Shown: positions 7,424 to 18,431 of the stretch, in pieces
Position numbering within the stretch: the first letter of the stretch is position 1
Layout: each line of letters opens with the position of its first letter
From: Bacteroidota bacterium
GTDB lineage: Bacteria > Bacteroidota > Bacteroidia > Chitinophagales > Chitinophagaceae
Assembly (NCBI GenBank): GCA_020161535.1
Contig: JAIUNW010000012.1
Coordinates: forward strand, 1 to 64,000
Reading direction: 5' to 3'
DNA length: 64,000 nucleotides
The notes under the pieces: generated by a model
Database searches by the model: none
What the model saw: the letters and a program-made list of their open reading frames with translations, nothing else
What the model was told of the DNA's origin: nothing
Translations under genes and position numbers: made by a program

Positions 7424-9360
7424 AGGCCTATTTCTAATAATACAGAGGTTCCCTTACCGGGCGAAGACTGCACATCTAGTCTTCCTTTTAAAAACTCTAC
7501 CCTATGCTGAATATTTTTCCAACCAATACCCGTCGCCTCATTCAGCCGGGTTTTGTCAAGCCCCTGGCCATCATCTTCTACCGTTACGGCCAACAACTTT
7601 TCGGGCACAGATGCATGCACTTGCACCAGCACATGGCGGGCATTGGCATGTTTAATGACATTGTTCACCAGTTCCTGTACGATTCGATAGATATTGACCG
7701 CTGTTGTTTGCGCTATCTCAACATCTTTCATGGCGATGGACAGATATTGAATAGAAATCACCGCACTGCGTTGTATCTCATTGCAAAATTCTTTCAGTGC
7801 GGTATCCAATCCATATTTCACCAGCACTTCTGGCATCATATTGTGCGCCACCCGGCGCATCTCCTGAATGGAGCTGTCCAGCATATCAATACTCCTTTCA
7901 AATGCCTGTGCATTGTCTGGCGTCATGATCAAATTCTCTTTCATATTGTTTAATGAAAATTTTATACCACTGAGCATGCCACCTAGTCCGTCGTGCAAAT
8001 CCTTCGCCAGGCGGGTGCGCTCCTGCTCCTCGCCTTTTAGCACCGCTTCTGTGGCCGTTAACTGCTTTTCTGTTTCCAGCTCATCAATTTTTGCCTGCTG
8101 CCATTTTTGGCGATGACTGAAATTTCGGTACCCCAGGGCGACAATAATGAGCAATGCCAACGCAATACCCAATAACAAAAAGTTCAGGGTCTTCCGGTTG
8201 GCCAGCCTGATTTGCTGCTCATTTATTTGGGCGTCTTTTTTTTCACTCTCGTATTTCTTTTCATAATTCGTAGTGACTTTCTGCAGGTTGTCTTTGTTTA
8301 TACTGTCCTGCAATTGATCTGTTTTTTTAGTCCATTCCCACGCGGCATTTAAGTCCTGGCTTACATAAGAAATTTCGGTTAACAGCTTGTAGGTTTTCAA
8401 CCGCTGCTCCCTTAAGTTATATTGTTGGGTAATGACCAGGCTGGAATCAGCCTTGGCCCGGGCCAATCCGTAATTTCTTGTTTGTAAATAATACATGGCC
8501 ATCCCTTTCAAAGCAATCGCCTTGGTTTCTGCCAAATCAAGCTCCTGGGCAATTCGCCCTGCTTCTTCAAACTTCACCCTGCTATCTTCAAACCTTTTTT
8601 GCTGGAAGGCAAGATCGCCGAGGTTGAGCAAGATCGCCGAACCGGCATATTTATCGCCCAATAACTGGCTGATACGGTACGCTTCGTTGAAACAACCAAG
8701 GGCCGTATCCAGGTTATTTACCTCCGAATAGTTTGTACCCAGGTTGGTTAAGCAGTATTCCAAATTAACGGAGTCGCCCATCTGGCGCAAATATCCCGAT
8801 CCTAATTTACCGTAATCAATTCCCTTTTCCGGTTGCCCGATATCCCTGTATATTTTGGTGAGGTTGCTATACACAATGGCCAGGAAACGCTTATTCTCTA
8901 ATTTTTGCAGTGCCGGCAATGTTTGCAAGTAATAAAAAAGCGTGGAATCATTTTGGTCTAATAAATTATAGGTATTGGCAACATTGATAGTGGTTTTTAT
9001 GAGAAGCATGGGGTCATTGAATTGCTTTGCTTTTTCCAAAGCATGCAGGTTAACCAACAGCGATGAATCCACTTTTCCTTGTACGTTCAACACCGAGCTG
9101 TAGTAGGCTGCGTATTTGATTTCGCCATAGGTGTAACCGATTTGCTTACTTAACTGCAAAGACTGGTTGTAATAGGATGTTGCAACCGCCGGTGCGGTGT
9201 TTTCGTACTGTTCACCAATGGTCAACAAAAGCAAGGCTTTATTAGTGTCGGCCTTGGCGGTTGCCAGCACCCGCAATAAGCTGTCTGTTTGCGTTGGCAC
9301 CTGTGCCACAACACAATTACTCGATAGCACACACAACAGTATAAAGAATAGCCACTTCAT
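7420..9360 (-). CDS. TPR-containing sensor histidine kinase (HisKA_3)
   Basis: I start at ATG 9360 (646 residues), which gives a good signal peptide ending in VVAQ; an upstream in-frame start at 9378 only adds six residues. Tetratricopeptide-like helical repeats fill residues 30-350, a coiled coil follows, and one membrane helix lies near 393-411. The DHp helix has His456 in KDLHDGLGG. The ATPase part has NNVIKHA, DDGQGLD and GIGWKNI. This is the NarX/DesK-like class widespread in Bacteroidota, with a periplasmic TPR sensor presumably binding protein or peptide ligands. The gene is divergent from the secreted cluster. Confidence 0.9.
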   Translation of the reverse strand: MKWLFFILLCVLSSNCVVAQVPTQTDSLLRVLATAKADTNKALLLLTIGEQYENTAPAVATSYYNQSLQLSKQIGYTYGEIKYAAYYSSVLNVQGKVDSSLLVNLHALEKAKQFNDPMLLIKTTINVANTYNLLDQNDSTLFYYLQTLPALQKLENKRFLAIVYSNLTKIYRDIGQPEKGIDYGKLGSGYLRQMGDSVNLEYCLTNLGTNYSEVNNLDTALGCFNEAYRISQLLGDKYAGSAILLNLGDLAFQQKRFEDSRVKFEEAGRIAQELDLAETKAIALKGMAMYYLQTRNYGLARAKADSSLVITQQYNLREQRLKTYKLLTEISYVSQDLNAAWEWTKKTDQLQDSINKDNLQKVTTNYEKKYESEKKDAQINEQQIRLANRKTLNFLLLGIALALLIIVALGYRNFSHRQKWQQAKIDELETEKQLTATEAVLKGEEQERTRLAKDLHDGLGGMLSGIKFSLNNMKENLIMTPDNAQAFERSIDMLDSSIQEMRRVAHNMMPEVLVKYGLDTALKEFCNEIQRSAVISIQYLSIAMKDVEIAQTTAVNIYRIVQELVNNVIKHANARHVLVQVHASVPEKLLAVTVEDDGQGLDKTRLNEATGIGWKNIQHRVEFLKGRLDVQSSPGKGTSVLLEIGL

Positions 9361-9501
9361 CGTTTGCAAAATAAGCATTCACCCGCCCAATTTCGCCTCC
9401 TCTTTTTGAATGATTTTTCACCGGTTTGCTTGAAAATCATCTTTTTTAATGATTGTCTGCAGGTAGACACAAAACTATTTTTACGCTATCAAGTTCAAAT
9501 A

Positions 9502-11151
9502 ATGCGTCTCCTAAAAACGGTCTGTCTGCTTACCTGCACCTTGCTTTACCTAACTGCCGTTGCGCAAAAACAAAGCTTCGACGTGGTTTCCTTCAGCATA
9601 CCCAAGGGCTGGCAGCAAAAACAGAACGAGGGTTCGGTTCAGTTGCTGGCGACAGAAAAAAAATCTGGCGCCTATATTATGGCGATAATCACCAGGGCCA
9701 GCCCTTCGGCCAGCTCCGCTATTGAGAATTTCAATAGCAAATGGAAGGATGCCATCAAAGACCAGTTGCACTTAGAAGACGACCCAACTATGCAACCGTC
9801 CAGCAATTCAAATGGATGGGATGTAGAAGCTGGCAATGCGAATTTTATGGACAATGGCGTGAATAGCTCGGTGGCACTGTTATCGGCTACCGGCGGCGGA
9901 CAAACAGTGAGTGTGGTGATCATGACCAATAGCAAACAATATGAGTCAGACCTGATGGCCTTTCTGAACTCGTTGGAACTGGCAGCGCCCTCAGCAACAA
10001 ACAACGGTCAATCGCCCGCACCGGCAACCAATCCTGGCATGGGCGCCTCCCCGATCAAAGGACTGTGGACCAGTTATGTGTTGGAAACAACCGGTTATAG
10101 CATCAACGGCCGCCCACAATATACCGCCGGCTATCTGCGAAAAGAATATGCTTTCTACGCTGACGGCACCTATCTGTTCCGCAATAAGCAATGGCTTACC
10201 AAGGCCAACAATATTGTGTATGTGTATGAGACGGGCACCTATTCGGTAGATGGCAACGAGCTAACCCTCACCCCCACCAGCGGTAAAGGCGGTTTCTGGA
10301 AAAAGAAAGCAAGCAGCAAAGAATGGGGCAGCCTGGTAAAATGGACAGATAGCAAATTGGAGAAGACCACCTATCGTTTTGCCATTAGTATTGACCCCAG
10401 TTATGGCAATGCCCTGGTGCTGACAGCAGCCAATGCAACAGCAAGGGATGGCGGACAATTCAATGCCCCCGGCGATCCATTCGAGTTTCGCTACAGTTTT
10501 CGGGCGCTTGAATCGTCGATCGACAATCCGCCTAGTCTGAAAACAGGTTTTGAAAACAAGTCGCTGTCGGCTGTTGAACCCATACAAACCAATACACCTG
10601 TTGCTACTACTACTTTTTCACCGATCACCGGAAAAACCTGGCAGGGCAGCAGTTCTGAAAAAATGGGCGCGGGCAACCTGCAAACAAATACCGGCGGCTT
10701 TTTTACCAATCAATATAAATTTTACCCAGACGGCACCTATCGGTTTGTGCAAGTCAATGCCTCCCATTATACCTCAACAAAATCACTGAATTACGAAACC
10801 GGCACTTATTCAATTAGCGGTAATCAGCTCAGCATTGTGCCCACCAAGGGAAGCGATGAAGAATGGACAAAAATCGGAAAAACATCCAATGGCAATAGCG
10901 ATGTAAGCAATCGCGCCATCAATGAAACCTGGAACAAAAAGCAACAGACAGCACCCCGAAAACTGGAGAGAACAACCTATACTTTTCGCATTGAATACCA
11001 GGAGGGCAACCATGCCAATGCATTGATCCTGGAAGGTTATAATGGCCATACAGAACGCGAAGGCAATGGTACTATCTCCTACTATTTTGAAACACCAGAA
11101 CCAAAGTCTGTGCGACTGCCGCCAGGTTTTGAAGACAAACCAACCATTTAA
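9502..11151 (+). CDS. Secreted protein with two tandem lipocalin-like domains
   Basis: The start at ATG 9502 gives 549 residues and a clear signal peptide (LTAVAQ cleavage region); the open frame extends upstream without a signal. Residues about 22-150 may have a Mog1/PsbP-like fold (FSIPKGWQ start). Two related beta-rich domains follow (about 175-330 and 365-530). Both contain FYxDGTY, an ETGTYS-x2-GN-x-L block, then PT-x-G, and finally LE[KR]TTY-x-F, so this is an internal duplication. It is the first of three consecutive secreted-protein genes with 15-base gaps. Function unknown; a role in binding an envelope or extracellular ligand is inference. Confidence 0.75.
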   Translation: MRLLKTVCLLTCTLLYLTAVAQKQSFDVVSFSIPKGWQQKQNEGSVQLLATEKKSGAYIMAIITRASPSASSAIENFNSKWKDAIKDQLHLEDDPTMQPSSNSNGWDVEAGNANFMDNGVNSSVALLSATGGGQTVSVVIMTNSKQYESDLMAFLNSLELAAPSATNNGQSPAPATNPGMGASPIKGLWTSYVLETTGYSINGRPQYTAGYLRKEYAFYADGTYLFRNKQWLTKANNIVYVYETGTYSVDGNELTLTPTSGKGGFWKKKASSKEWGSLVKWTDSKLEKTTYRFAISIDPSYGNALVLTAANATARDGGQFNAPGDPFEFRYSFRALESSIDNPPSLKTGFENKSLSAVEPIQTNTPVATTTFSPITGKTWQGSSSEKMGAGNLQTNTGGFFTNQYKFYPDGTYRFVQVNASHYTSTKSLNYETGTYSISGNQLSIVPTKGSDEEWTKIGKTSNGNSDVSNRAINETWNKKQQTAPRKLERTTYTFRIEYQEGNHANALILEGYNGHTEREGNGTISYYFETPEPKSVRLPPGFEDKPTI

Positions 11152-11166
11152 CCCCTACTACCTTTT

Positions 11167-13182
11167 ATGAGATACCTGTTAATCATAAGCTTAACGCTAC
11201 TGTCTGCCGCAGCCGCTGCGCAATCAAAAAACCCAACAACCAAAAAAGAAGTGGACGACAAAATCAAGCAAGCGCATCAGCAGTTGGACAACCTTACACC
11301 GGAGCAGAAAAAGATGATGAAACAAATGGGCATGTCCACCGACGTGCCATCCATGTCCATACCCACCACCGATGCAGCTATAAATGCAGCCGTAAATGGC
11401 GGTGCTTTTAGTGTACCGGCTAAGAACAATACATTGATCGCTGCTATTCCGCAGATTACACTGACGGCCAGCACGGTTGCGGGCTATGTTAAAACACAAA
11501 CCGACTATGTTGACAAAGGCATTGCCAGCGAAGCCCGACTCGCCGGGCAAAATATCTACGCCTATTACAAATCGAATAAATACAATTCGGAGACCATCGG
11601 CAATGACGCCATCGGGTTATGGGCTGTCGGCCAACCCGATATTGCCGTGTACATCATGGCTAAAGTTTGTGCTGATAATACGACCGACGCAGATCTACTC
11701 AGCAATTTTGCCGCTATGTTGAGTATGGGTGGAGCGCCGCATCGTGCCATTCCCCTATTGCAATACCTGAACAAACAATATCCTGATAATACCAGCATTC
11801 TCAACAACCTCGGCCAGGCCTGGTTTTACCTGGGCGAAACAGAAAAAGCCAATACACAGCTAAATAAAGTAGTGAAGGCGTTTGCATACCATCCGCAGGC
11901 AAATTATACCCAATGCCTTATTGAACAAAGCAAGGGCAATACACCAAAAGCCATTGAAAAAATGAAAAATTCATTGGCCTATAGTTATTCTTCAGATAAA
12001 ATAAATATGCTGCGAAAGCTGGGTTATAAAGTAAAAGGCAGCGATATGCGTAAACCTTTCCAGCCCGATCCGAATCCACTGGGCTTGCAAAATTTTAAGC
12101 GCCCCGATGTGCCGGTTTCCTACACAACAGAATTGTCGCTGAAAGCCGATTGGGATGCATTTCAACAACAGGCAAATGAAAAAGCCATGCAGTTGGCAAA
12201 AGACATGGTACCCTATCAGCAGGCTGCAAATCAACAGGCACAGAAGCTATATGAACAATACCAGAAAAATGGCATTAGTGGTATGAAGACAAGCGCTGCA
12301 ACACCTGATAATATTTACCGCTATGTTGCAGAAAAAAACCTGGAAGAAATGAACAAGGATGGTGGCGCTGGTTTTCGCCTTAAAAAAGCAATAAAAAATA
12401 TTGATGCTATCAGAAATGATTTTCAGGCCAACGATGAAAAGCAAAGAAAAATTATTGAAAAACAAAAAAGCCTCATCGCCAACCAGGAAACCGAGTTGGG
12501 TAAAAAGGGGGAGAACCTGGGCTTTGATAATTGTGAAGTGCAAAAAGCCTATAGTGAATGGGTTTATACAAACTACAATAAGCCATTGGAAGAAGCCTAC
12601 CAGGATTACTTGCACCAGTTGTATATAAAAATCACCGAAGAACTGTACTGGAAACAATTTACACAAGACGAAGCCAGTTTTGAAGCCACCAAAATTGCTT
12701 CAAAAAAAGAGTGGCTCGCTGCATTGAGCAACACAAGGTATATTGCAACCAACAGTTACGGCAATTGCATGCCGCAGGAACATAAAGCGTCCCGTTATAA
12801 AATGGCCGATTTTGATGAAACGCATTGTTCTTTTAAAACTGAACTAAAATTTGGCTTTGGCAAACAAACTTTTGAATGCGGAAAATCACGTATGGAATTT
12901 GAAGCAGGTCCTGTGTCTGCCGATTTGAATTTTTACATGGACAACAACGGCAACACCAGATTCGTAAAAGGTACGGTAGAAGCCACGTTGAAAAGTGTAA
13001 GCGTAGGCGCAGGTCCGTTGGAAGCATCGGCCAAAGCAGGTATGGGCGTGGAGTTTACGGGCAAAGGCGTGGAAGATGTGTATGTAAAAGGCGAGGTTTC
13101 AGCCGCTACTGTTACTGCTACGGGTAAAATGAGCCTTATATCAGGAAATATGACAGGCGCCATCAGCGGATTTGGTAAATAA
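11167..13182 (+). CDS. Large secreted TPR and coiled-coil protein, function unknown
   Basis: This 671-residue protein has a signal peptide (ending AAAAAQ). A charged helical segment follows (30-60, PEQKKMMKQMG), then TPR-like repeats (about 185-290, NNLGQAWFYLGETEKA). Further on are long charged helices (about 330-490) and a glycine- and threonine-rich beta C-terminus (about 570-671). Several cysteines in the last third (near DNCEV, GNCMP, THCSF, FECGK) could form disulfides in the periplasm. It sits between two other secreted-protein genes with 15-base spacing on each side. No enzyme motif is visible. Confidence 0.7.
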   Translation: MRYLLIISLTLLSAAAAAQSKNPTTKKEVDDKIKQAHQQLDNLTPEQKKMMKQMGMSTDVPSMSIPTTDAAINAAVNGGAFSVPAKNNTLIAAIPQITLTASTVAGYVKTQTDYVDKGIASEARLAGQNIYAYYKSNKYNSETIGNDAIGLWAVGQPDIAVYIMAKVCADNTTDADLLSNFAAMLSMGGAPHRAIPLLQYLNKQYPDNTSILNNLGQAWFYLGETEKANTQLNKVVKAFAYHPQANYTQCLIEQSKGNTPKAIEKMKNSLAYSYSSDKINMLRKLGYKVKGSDMRKPFQPDPNPLGLQNFKRPDVPVSYTTELSLKADWDAFQQQANEKAMQLAKDMVPYQQAANQQAQKLYEQYQKNGISGMKTSAATPDNIYRYVAEKNLEEMNKDGGAGFRLKKAIKNIDAIRNDFQANDEKQRKIIEKQKSLIANQETELGKKGENLGFDNCEVQKAYSEWVYTNYNKPLEEAYQDYLHQLYIKITEELYWKQFTQDEASFEATKIASKKEWLAALSNTRYIATNSYGNCMPQEHKASRYKMADFDETHCSFKTELKFGFGKQTFECGKSRMEFEAGPVSADLNFYMDNNGNTRFVKGTVEATLKSVSVGAGPLEASAKAGMGVEFTGKGVEDVYVKGEVSAATVTATGKMSLISGNMTGAISGFGK

Positions 13183-13197
13183 GCAATCGAGATACAA

Positions 13198-14409
13198 ATG
13201 AAAAAATACAGCATAGTCAGCATCGTTCTGGCACTACTCTTCAGCTTGCAAGCGCATGCACAGGAATGTAAAACCACGGCCGATTTAGATGCCGCACCCG
13301 GTAAATACCTTACAGCAGCACAATACCCCTGGCCTGCCGTAAGAACCGAGTATTTCAGTAAAATGAACACGGCTGCCGACAAGGCCCTGGCAAAACAAAC
13401 GCTGGCACAAATAGAAAAGATAGAACAAGAAAGTCACGCGGGTTTCAGTCTCACGGGAGGCAACTGGGAAAATATATATGCGTCAGAAGGATACCAATAC
13501 CTGGCCAATGCCAAATTGGGCCAATACAATTTCCAGGCGGCCTTGTTTGAATATTTCTGTGCCAATGGTAAATCACGAAGAAACGATGAATACAACACTG
13601 TGTTGCGTATTTATGTAAACAAGTTGCCGCTCAACACGTTGAACCGGTTTTTTTCTTCTCCTTTTGGTAGCAGTTTCAATTATTATGATTTTGGGATGCA
13701 ATTCGCCGATTGGAAAAACCACCAGTCGGCCGATGTCAATGCAAAACTCATCGACCTATTTACCTACCTAACCTGCAACAACACTTCACTGCTGGAAAGC
13801 ATCAATACCGGCAACGGCTATTTTCAGGATGTGCCGGAAAAAGACATAAAACCCAATAACAACAGCAATCAAATTTACAGGTATTGGTTTATTACAAAAG
13901 GAACTACTCCCCTGCTGGTACCCGTTACCCGGAAGGAGTATTTACAAAGCCTGTTGGAATACTATGAAAGGGAAAAACTTCATTTCGCCAAACTGGTGGC
14001 CAAGCTGAAAGAAGACCACGACAATAGCCTGAAAAACTACAACAACTGGGAAGCAGCCGTAGCCGATAAAATAGCGATTGTAAAAAAGACCCGCGACGAA
14101 CACGATGAAGAGTGGCTAGCCGCGCAAGCCATTATCAATCCAATGGCAGATAGTGACAAAAGTTATAAAGCACAATTGCCGGAACAAACCAACATCAATC
14201 GTTTTTGGCAATTTTATGACAAGGAAAACAAAAGCCAACCCCTCTACAAATACAACCCGGCTTATTTTACCGCACCAAAGACGGGTGCCGCCAAACCACA
14301 ATTTATGACGGTTGCTTTTCGGCATTCTACCATGCCGCGGCAACTTCGAGTCTTCGATAACTTCAACAAAAATTTCAACTTTGGTGCCTTGCGGAAAATG
14401 CTGGATTAA
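13198..14409 (+). CDS. Secreted protein of unknown function, third gene of cluster
   Basis: This 403-residue protein has a signal peptide (SLQAHAQ cleavage region). The mature part is mostly helical, with charged helices (about 255-310) and aromatic-rich stretches. I recognise no family. The tight 15-base spacing after the TPR protein suggests that the three gene products are made together and may form an envelope or secreted complex. The next gene has its own promoter. Confidence 0.7.
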   Translation: MKKYSIVSIVLALLFSLQAHAQECKTTADLDAAPGKYLTAAQYPWPAVRTEYFSKMNTAADKALAKQTLAQIEKIEQESHAGFSLTGGNWENIYASEGYQYLANAKLGQYNFQAALFEYFCANGKSRRNDEYNTVLRIYVNKLPLNTLNRFFSSPFGSSFNYYDFGMQFADWKNHQSADVNAKLIDLFTYLTCNNTSLLESINTGNGYFQDVPEKDIKPNNNSNQIYRYWFITKGTTPLLVPVTRKEYLQSLLEYYEREKLHFAKLVAKLKEDHDNSLKNYNNWEAAVADKIAIVKKTRDEHDEEWLAAQAIINPMADSDKSYKAQLPEQTNINRFWQFYDKENKSQPLYKYNPAYFTAPKTGAAKPQFMTVAFRHSTMPRQLRVFDNFNKNFNFGALRKMLD

Positions 14410-14450
14410 TCATACACGCAGCGGCTGGTTTCATCAAATGCAGGAACCAC

Positions 14451-14458
14451 TATCTTTG
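14451..14458 (+). promoter_or_regulatory. TAnnTTTG -7 element before flavin oxidoreductase gene
   Basis: TATCTTTG exactly matches the Bacteroidota -7 consensus and lies 28 bases before the ATG at 14487. No clear -33 TTTG is visible, only a GGTTT tract about 20 bases upstream. Confidence 0.35.
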
Positions 14459-14486
14459 CAGTAGCATTTACTGTAAAGCATCAGCC

Positions 14487-15509
14487 ATGAAAAAGATTGG
14501 ATTTCTTTCGTTTGGCCATTGGTCCAAACATCCTGCGTATAAAACGCGAACGGCCAGTGATACCCTGTTGCAGTCGATCGACCTGGCTGTGGGCGCCGAA
14601 GAAATCGGTCTCGATGGCGCTTATTTCCGGGTGCATCATTTCGCTGCGCAACTGGCTTCACCCTTTCCATTGCTGGCTGCCATTGGGGCCAAAACCAGCA
14701 AGATCGAAATCGGCACCGGTGTGATCGATATGCGATATGAAAATCCGCTGTATATGGTAGAAGATGCCGGGGCGGCCGATATCATTTCGCGGGGAAGATT
14801 GCAATTGGGCATCAGCCGCGGATCACCTGAGCAAGTCATCGATGGCTGGCGTTATTTCGGTTACGAACCTGCTGCCGGTGAAACCGATGCAGACATGGGC
14901 CGAAAAAAAGCATTGGCTTTTCTCGATCAACTCAAAGGTGTTGGCTTTGCGCAGCCGAACCCGTATCCGATGTTTCCGAATCCCCCGGGACTCTTGCGAC
15001 TCGAGCCCCATGCCGAAGGCTTGCGCGATCGCATCTGGTGGGGCGCGGCTTCCAATGCCACCGCCATCTGGGCCGCTGAAAATGGTATGCACTTACAGAG
15101 TTCAACGTTGAAATACGATGAAAGCGGCAAGCCTTTTCATGTGCAACAGGCAGAGCAGATCAGGTTGTATAAAGAAGCCTGGAAAAAAGCCGGACATACC
15201 CGCGAACCCCGCGTATCGGTAAGTCGCTCCATTTTCGCTTTGGTGAATGAACAGGATCGGTATTTATTTGGGCAGGAGGCCGATCGCACCGACAAGATCG
15301 GACTGATTGAGCAAGACAAGCGTGCCATCTTCGGCCGAAGTTATGCCGCAGAACCTGACCAACTTATTAAAGACCTGGAACAAGACGAAGCCATCCGCGA
15401 AGCAGATACCTTGCTGTTAACCATTCCCAATACATTGGGTGTGGATTACAACCTGCACGTGCTGTCTTCGATTTTAAAATACGTGGCGCCCGGGATGGGT
15501 TGGCGATAG
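14487..15509 (+). CDS. LLM-class flavin-dependent oxidoreductase
   Basis: This 340-residue protein belongs to the luciferase-like monooxygenase fold family. It shows the KIGFLSFGHW first strand, a conserved HHF at the active-site edge (VHHFA), IEIGTGV, and ISRGRLQLGISRGSP, where flavin and phosphate contacts lie. These enzymes use reduced FMN or F420 to oxidise small organic molecules; the substrate is not predictable here. It is a single gene, with its own -7 element upstream and a bidirectional terminator shared with katG downstream. Confidence 0.88.
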   Translation: MKKIGFLSFGHWSKHPAYKTRTASDTLLQSIDLAVGAEEIGLDGAYFRVHHFAAQLASPFPLLAAIGAKTSKIEIGTGVIDMRYENPLYMVEDAGAADIISRGRLQLGISRGSPEQVIDGWRYFGYEPAAGETDADMGRKKALAFLDQLKGVGFAQPNPYPMFPNPPGLLRLEPHAEGLRDRIWWGAASNATAIWAAENGMHLQSSTLKYDESGKPFHVQQAEQIRLYKEAWKKAGHTREPRVSVSRSIFALVNEQDRYLFGQEADRTDKIGLIEQDKRAIFGRSYAAEPDQLIKDLEQDEAIREADTLLLTIPNTLGVDYNLHVLSSILKYVAPGMGWR

Positions 15510-15524
15510 TTACTCATTAAAAGG

Positions 15525-15556
15525 AAAAAGCAGGCCATTACGACCTGCTTTATTTT
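15525..15556. terminator. Bidirectional terminator between LLM oxidoreductase and katG
   Basis: AAGCAGG (15528-15534) and CCTGCTT (15544-15550) form a stem flanked by A-rich sequence on the left and TTTATTTTT on the right. It therefore has a U-run in both directions and fits the ends of both convergent genes. Confidence 0.75.
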
Positions 15557-15573
15557 TCAGAACCTTAACCCGA

Positions 15574-17820
<2,247 letters not shown>

Positions 17821-17844
17821 TTACAAATTTCCGATAATTCGATC

Positions 17845-17861
17845 AATCAATCTAATTGATT
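17845..17861. promoter_or_regulatory. Operator-like palindrome upstream of katG
   Basis: AATCAAT-CTA-ATTGATT is a perfect 7-bp inverted repeat with a 3-base centre, 64 bases upstream of the katG start and 48 bases before the divergent GNAT gene. Its size and AT-rich half-sites resemble Fur/PerR-type boxes, which often control katG, but it does not match a known consensus exactly. Confidence 0.4.
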
Positions 17862-17908
17862 AATATTATCGTAATATAGATGAAATCTATCAGTTAAACC
17901 CGCTTGCT

Positions 17909-18430
17909 ATGCTGCCTGAAAAAGAGGAATTATTGTTGCGGCCATTGACCATTGCCGATGCCGATGCGCTTGTATTGCTGGCCAACAACCGAAAGATATT
18001 CGACAATGTGCGGGATATGCTGCCACATCCCTATGCCCTGCACGATGCCATCTGGTTTATTGATGCCTGTAACAAAGAGCCAATCCGGGTCAGCCTGGCC
18101 ATTGAAACAGCGGGACAGTTTTGTGGCATGATTGGCCTCGTTCCGCAATTGGATGTACACCGGCTGGGTGCCGAAATTGGGTACTGGATTGGTGAGCCGT
18201 ATTGGGGCCGCGGTCTGGCCACGCAGGCCGTGGCGAAGATGGTGAACTATGCCTTCACACAATTGCCGTTCATTCGCTTGTTTGCCGGTGTTTTTGCCTA
18301 CAATACAGCCTCTATGCGGGTGTTGGAAAAAAACGGCTTCGTAAAGGAAGGCGTGGCCCGAAACGCCGTGATCAAAAACGGCCAGATCATCGACGAACAT
18401 CGCTATGCCCTGCTAAAACCAGGAAGCTGA
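17909..18430 (+). CDS. GNAT acetyltransferase, RimJ/RimL-like
   Basis: This 173-residue GNAT-fold enzyme shows LRPLTIADADAL at the start, an IGYWIGEPYWGRGLATQAV acetyl-CoA loop (about 90-110) and a late VLEKNGFVKEG strand. It would transfer an acetyl group from acetyl-CoA to an amine, in the RimJ/RimL subgroup possibly a protein N-terminus or small molecule. It is divergent from katG, and its stop codon lies one base from that of the convergent sialidase-like gene. The substrate is unknown. Confidence 0.88.
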   Translation: MLPEKEELLLRPLTIADADALVLLANNRKIFDNVRDMLPHPYALHDAIWFIDACNKEPIRVSLAIETAGQFCGMIGLVPQLDVHRLGAEIGYWIGEPYWGRGLATQAVAKMVNYAFTQLPFIRLFAGVFAYNTASMRVLEKNGFVKEGVARNAVIKNGQIIDEHRYALLKPGS

Positions 18431-18431
18431 T

